A stretch of 64,000 bases of DNA from Oricola nitratireducens (GTDB lineage: Bacteria; Pseudomonadota; Alphaproteobacteria; Rhizobiales; Rhizobiaceae): NCBI RefSeq assembly GCF_014904745.1, contig NZ_JACZCS010000011.1:1-64000 (forward strand). Reading direction: 5' to 3'. Made by a program: the position numbers and the translations under genes. Below are positions 62,214 through 64,000 of the stretch, piece by piece. A model generated the notes under the pieces. The model was not told the origin of the DNA. It was given only the letters and a program-made list of their open reading frames with translations, and ran no database searches. Position 1 is the first letter of the stretch, and the number at the start of each line of letters is the position of its first letter.

Positions 62214-63680
62214 TCAGCCGCCGGATTTTTCCGGAAGCGCGAAGATCTGACCCGGCCAGATCATGTCGGGATCCTTGATCTGGTCCTGATTGGCCAGATA
62301 AATCGTCGTATAGCGGATCCCCTTGCCGTAGATCCGGCGCGAGATATGCCACAGCGTATCGCCCCGCCGGATGATCACGGAGGAATTCGTGCGCCGCAGA
62401 TGGCCGGTCACAGTGATCCCTTCGGGCACTTTCGGAGGCCCATCCGGCAAGGCTGTCGCCGACCCGGGAACCGACGATGCCGCGCTTTGCTGCCCCTCGC
62501 CCGCCGTTCCGCCTGACGTGCCCGACGACGCAGGCGGCGTTTCGCCCGAAACCGGCGTATCGCTGGCGACGGCGGCCAGATGCTCGCCCTCGCTGCGCGT
62601 GAAGGGCACGGCGGCGCGTGCGACCACGTCGCCGGTCGCGGGATCGATCACATCGGCACGGATGATGTAATCGCCGACCGGCAGATCTCGCTTGACCTCG
62701 ACCAGGAAGCGGCCGTTGGGGCCGGCGGTCGTGTCGCCGAGCAGAATCTCGTTGGCATAGACGCGGACCTGCGCGCCGGGTTTGGCGGCGCCGGCGACGA
62801 AGATCGTTCCGGCGTCGATTTCGACGGCCTCGATGCGGATGTCCGCGGGCTTCTCGCCGGCTTCCCCGGGCGTTTTCGCGGCATCCGTCGCCGGAGCGGA
62901 CGCGACCTCGGTTTCCCCCGAAGCGGCCGAGGCCGGCTGTTCGGCGGACTGGCCCGCCTGCGCTTCCGCGTTCCCGCCGGGTTCCTCCGGCTTCGGCACA
63001 TTGATCAGCCGCGACGCTTCACCCGGTTGCTCGACGAGCGCGAGAAGTTCGCCCTCATGGCCCTTTTCCGGGACGGAAATGATCGCTGTTTCCTTCGACA
63101 TCGCGACATCGCCATTGGCTTCGGTCGACCGCAGCACCAGTTCGTAATCGCCCGGCGCAAGCGGCGTATCAAGCACGGCGACGAAATCGCCGTTCGAAGC
63201 GGCATGCGCACTGGCGATCTTCTTGGTGCCGGAAAGGATTTCGATGTCGGCGTTGGCGCCGGCCTGCCCGGCGATCACGGTCGATCCATCGGGCTCGACA
63301 CGCAGAAGGCCGAAGCTCGGTATGGTGACAGGCGGGACCTGCGAGGCTTCGACGGCGCGGTTCTCCGGAACCGAAGCCATTTCCTGGGCCGGCGCTTCCC
63401 CTTCGGCGGCGGGCGTCTGCGCAGCGGGTTCCGTTGCCGTCGGCCGGGCTTCCGTCGACGTCGTTGCCGCGGACTCATCCGTGCCGGTTCCGGGGGCGGC
63501 AGCCTGCTGCTGCGCGGAAGCGGCGGTCTCGCCACCGGCGGGCTGAGTTTCGGTCACAGCCGGGCCGGTATCCTTTCCGAGCCAGTCATTGATGCGGTTG
63601 GAGACGCCCGGCGCGCTCGCGATGCCAACGATCGCTACGACGGCAACGAATACCCAAACCGCAATTTTGTTCTTGTTCAT
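62214..63680 (-). CDS. LysM-domain envelope protein with long Ala/Pro/Glu-rich linkers
   Basis: The 488-residue product starts with a membrane anchor (KIAVWVFVAVVAIVGIASAP). Two low-complexity regions rich in Ala, Thr, Glu and Pro (about 40-110 and 240-280) separate Ig-like or beta-rich units (about 125-200 and 285-370). A C-terminal LysM (IIRRGDTLWHISRRIYGKG to WPGQIFALP) would bind peptidoglycan. The layout fits a periplasmic protein bridging the inner membrane and the wall; its function is unknown. Confidence 0.85.
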   Translation of the reverse strand: MNKNKIAVWVFVAVVAIVGIASAPGVSNRINDWLGKDTGPAVTETQPAGGETAASAQQQAAAPGTGTDESAATTSTEARPTATEPAAQTPAAEGEAPAQEMASVPENRAVEASQVPPVTIPSFGLLRVEPDGSTVIAGQAGANADIEILSGTKKIASAHAASNGDFVAVLDTPLAPGDYELVLRSTEANGDVAMSKETAIISVPEKGHEGELLALVEQPGEASRLINVPKPEEPGGNAEAQAGQSAEQPASAASGETEVASAPATDAAKTPGEAGEKPADIRIEAVEIDAGTIFVAGAAKPGAQVRVYANEILLGDTTAGPNGRFLVEVKRDLPVGDYIIRADVIDPATGDVVARAAVPFTRSEGEHLAAVASDTPVSGETPPASSGTSGGTAGEGQQSAASSVPGSATALPDGPPKVPEGITVTGHLRRTNSSVIIRRGDTLWHISRRIYGKGIRYTTIYLANQDQIKDPDMIWPGQIFALPEKSGG

Positions 63681-63804
63681 GAAAAGCCACCCTTATTGTC
63701 AGGTCTTTCATAGCACCGGCGGGTCAATGGGCTCAACAACCCTTGTCAAGCCCCTGGCGCGGGAGCGTCGCTTTTGCACACAACTCTTGACGGAGTTTAC
63801 CGGC

Positions 63805-64000
63805 ATGGCAAAAGGAGGCATGACAACGAATCCTCTCACCTCCATTTGCGTCTATTGCGGCTCGTCTCCGGGCAACGATCCCGACTATCTCGATTCCGGC
63901 CGGATTCTCGGCCGCGCGATCGGCGAAGCCGGGCTGCGCCTCGTCTATGGCGGCGGCACCAAGGGCATCATGGGCGCGGTTGCCGATGGCACGATAGAAG
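63805..64000 (+). CDS. LOG-family nucleotide phosphoribohydrolase (3' end beyond window)
   Basis: Only the first 65 codons are present. They carry the family start SICVYCGSSPGNDPDYLD and the Rossmann GGGTKGIMGAVADG motif of the TIGR00730 (LOG) family, which hydrolyses N6-substituted or simple nucleoside monophosphates. The 63805 ATG is preferred, with CGGAG about nine bases upstream; the ATG at 63820 has its GGAGG only one base away. The gene is divergent from the LysM gene. Confidence 0.85.
   Translation, partial: MAKGGMTTNPLTSICVYCGSSPGNDPDYLDSGRILGRAIGEAGLRLVYGGGTKGIMGAVADGTIE

Overview
This is a gene-dense, high-GC stretch of bacterial chromosome. It most likely comes from an alphaproteobacterium of the order Hyphomicrobiales (Rhizobiales). 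The evidence is gene order and content: uvrC-pgsA-moaD-moaE, lptF-lptG-lptD-surA-like-pdxA-rsmA, fabD-fabG-acpP-fabF-mltG-yicC-gmk, rpsF-rpsR-DUF2232-rplI and alr-radA-cvpA-purF, plus an Omp25/31-type porin, a DUF1344 protein and the short psd-pssA pair. No genus can be assigned from the sequence alone. I see no insertion sequence, prophage, integrase, CRISPR array or plasmid replication gene. No stretch longer than about 270 bp lacks a gene.

Layout. Positions 1-10.5 kb carry mainly metabolic and stress genes: an edge-truncated persulfide-dioxygenase-like metallo-hydrolase with a haem-ligand-less bacterioferritin-like protein, an FAD monooxygenase, a molybdopterin oxidoreductase, rlmJ, a lipoprotein RNase T2, a GST, an outer-membrane porin, a Na/Ca antiporter and a pteridine-reductase-like SDR. 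Positions 10.5-14.1 kb hold uvrC-pgsA-moaD-moaE and a tRNA-Ala(CGC). Positions 14.1-20.6 kb are a mosaic: a PAQR membrane protein, a thioesterase and amidase pair, ndk, a DinB protein, a YchJ protein and an ABC-F ATPase. Positions 20.3-23.2 kb read leftwards (pepA-holC-methyltransferase-small membrane protein).

Positions 23.5-31.1 kb encode LPS export (LptF, LptG, LptD), a periplasmic chaperone-like protein, PdxA and RsmA. These converge on DUF1344 and queF, then on the leftward fatty-acid and cell-wall block (38.6-32.2 kb). Positions 38.7-41.8 kb contain a KstD-like flavoprotein, a small membrane protein and a second Na/Ca antiporter. Positions 41.8-52.2 kb form the ribosomal-protein operon followed by cfa, dnaB, alr, radA, cvpA and purF. 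Positions 52.2-64 kb contain an SDR, a TPR-sulfotransferase, an acyltransferase/acyl-ACP-synthetase fusion, psd-pssA, a hemerythrin, an ArsR/Atm1-type transporter pair, a LysM protein and the start of a LOG-family gene that runs off the window.

The window is rich in envelope construction: fatty acid synthesis, phospholipid head groups (PgsA, PssA, Psd), cyclopropanation (Cfa), LPS transport and peptidoglycan (Alr, MltG). Most of it is core chromosome. The accessory-looking or unusual parts are the sulfur/iron pair at the left edge, the cysteine-rich ArsR plus Atm1 exporter, the synthetase fused to a degenerate acyltransferase domain, the TPR-sulfotransferase, the thioesterase/amidase pair, and a 38-bp direct repeat flanking the ychJ-like gene. 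I found no clear new multi-gene system; the ArsR/Atm1 unit and the MBL/ferritin pair are the best candidates for follow-up.
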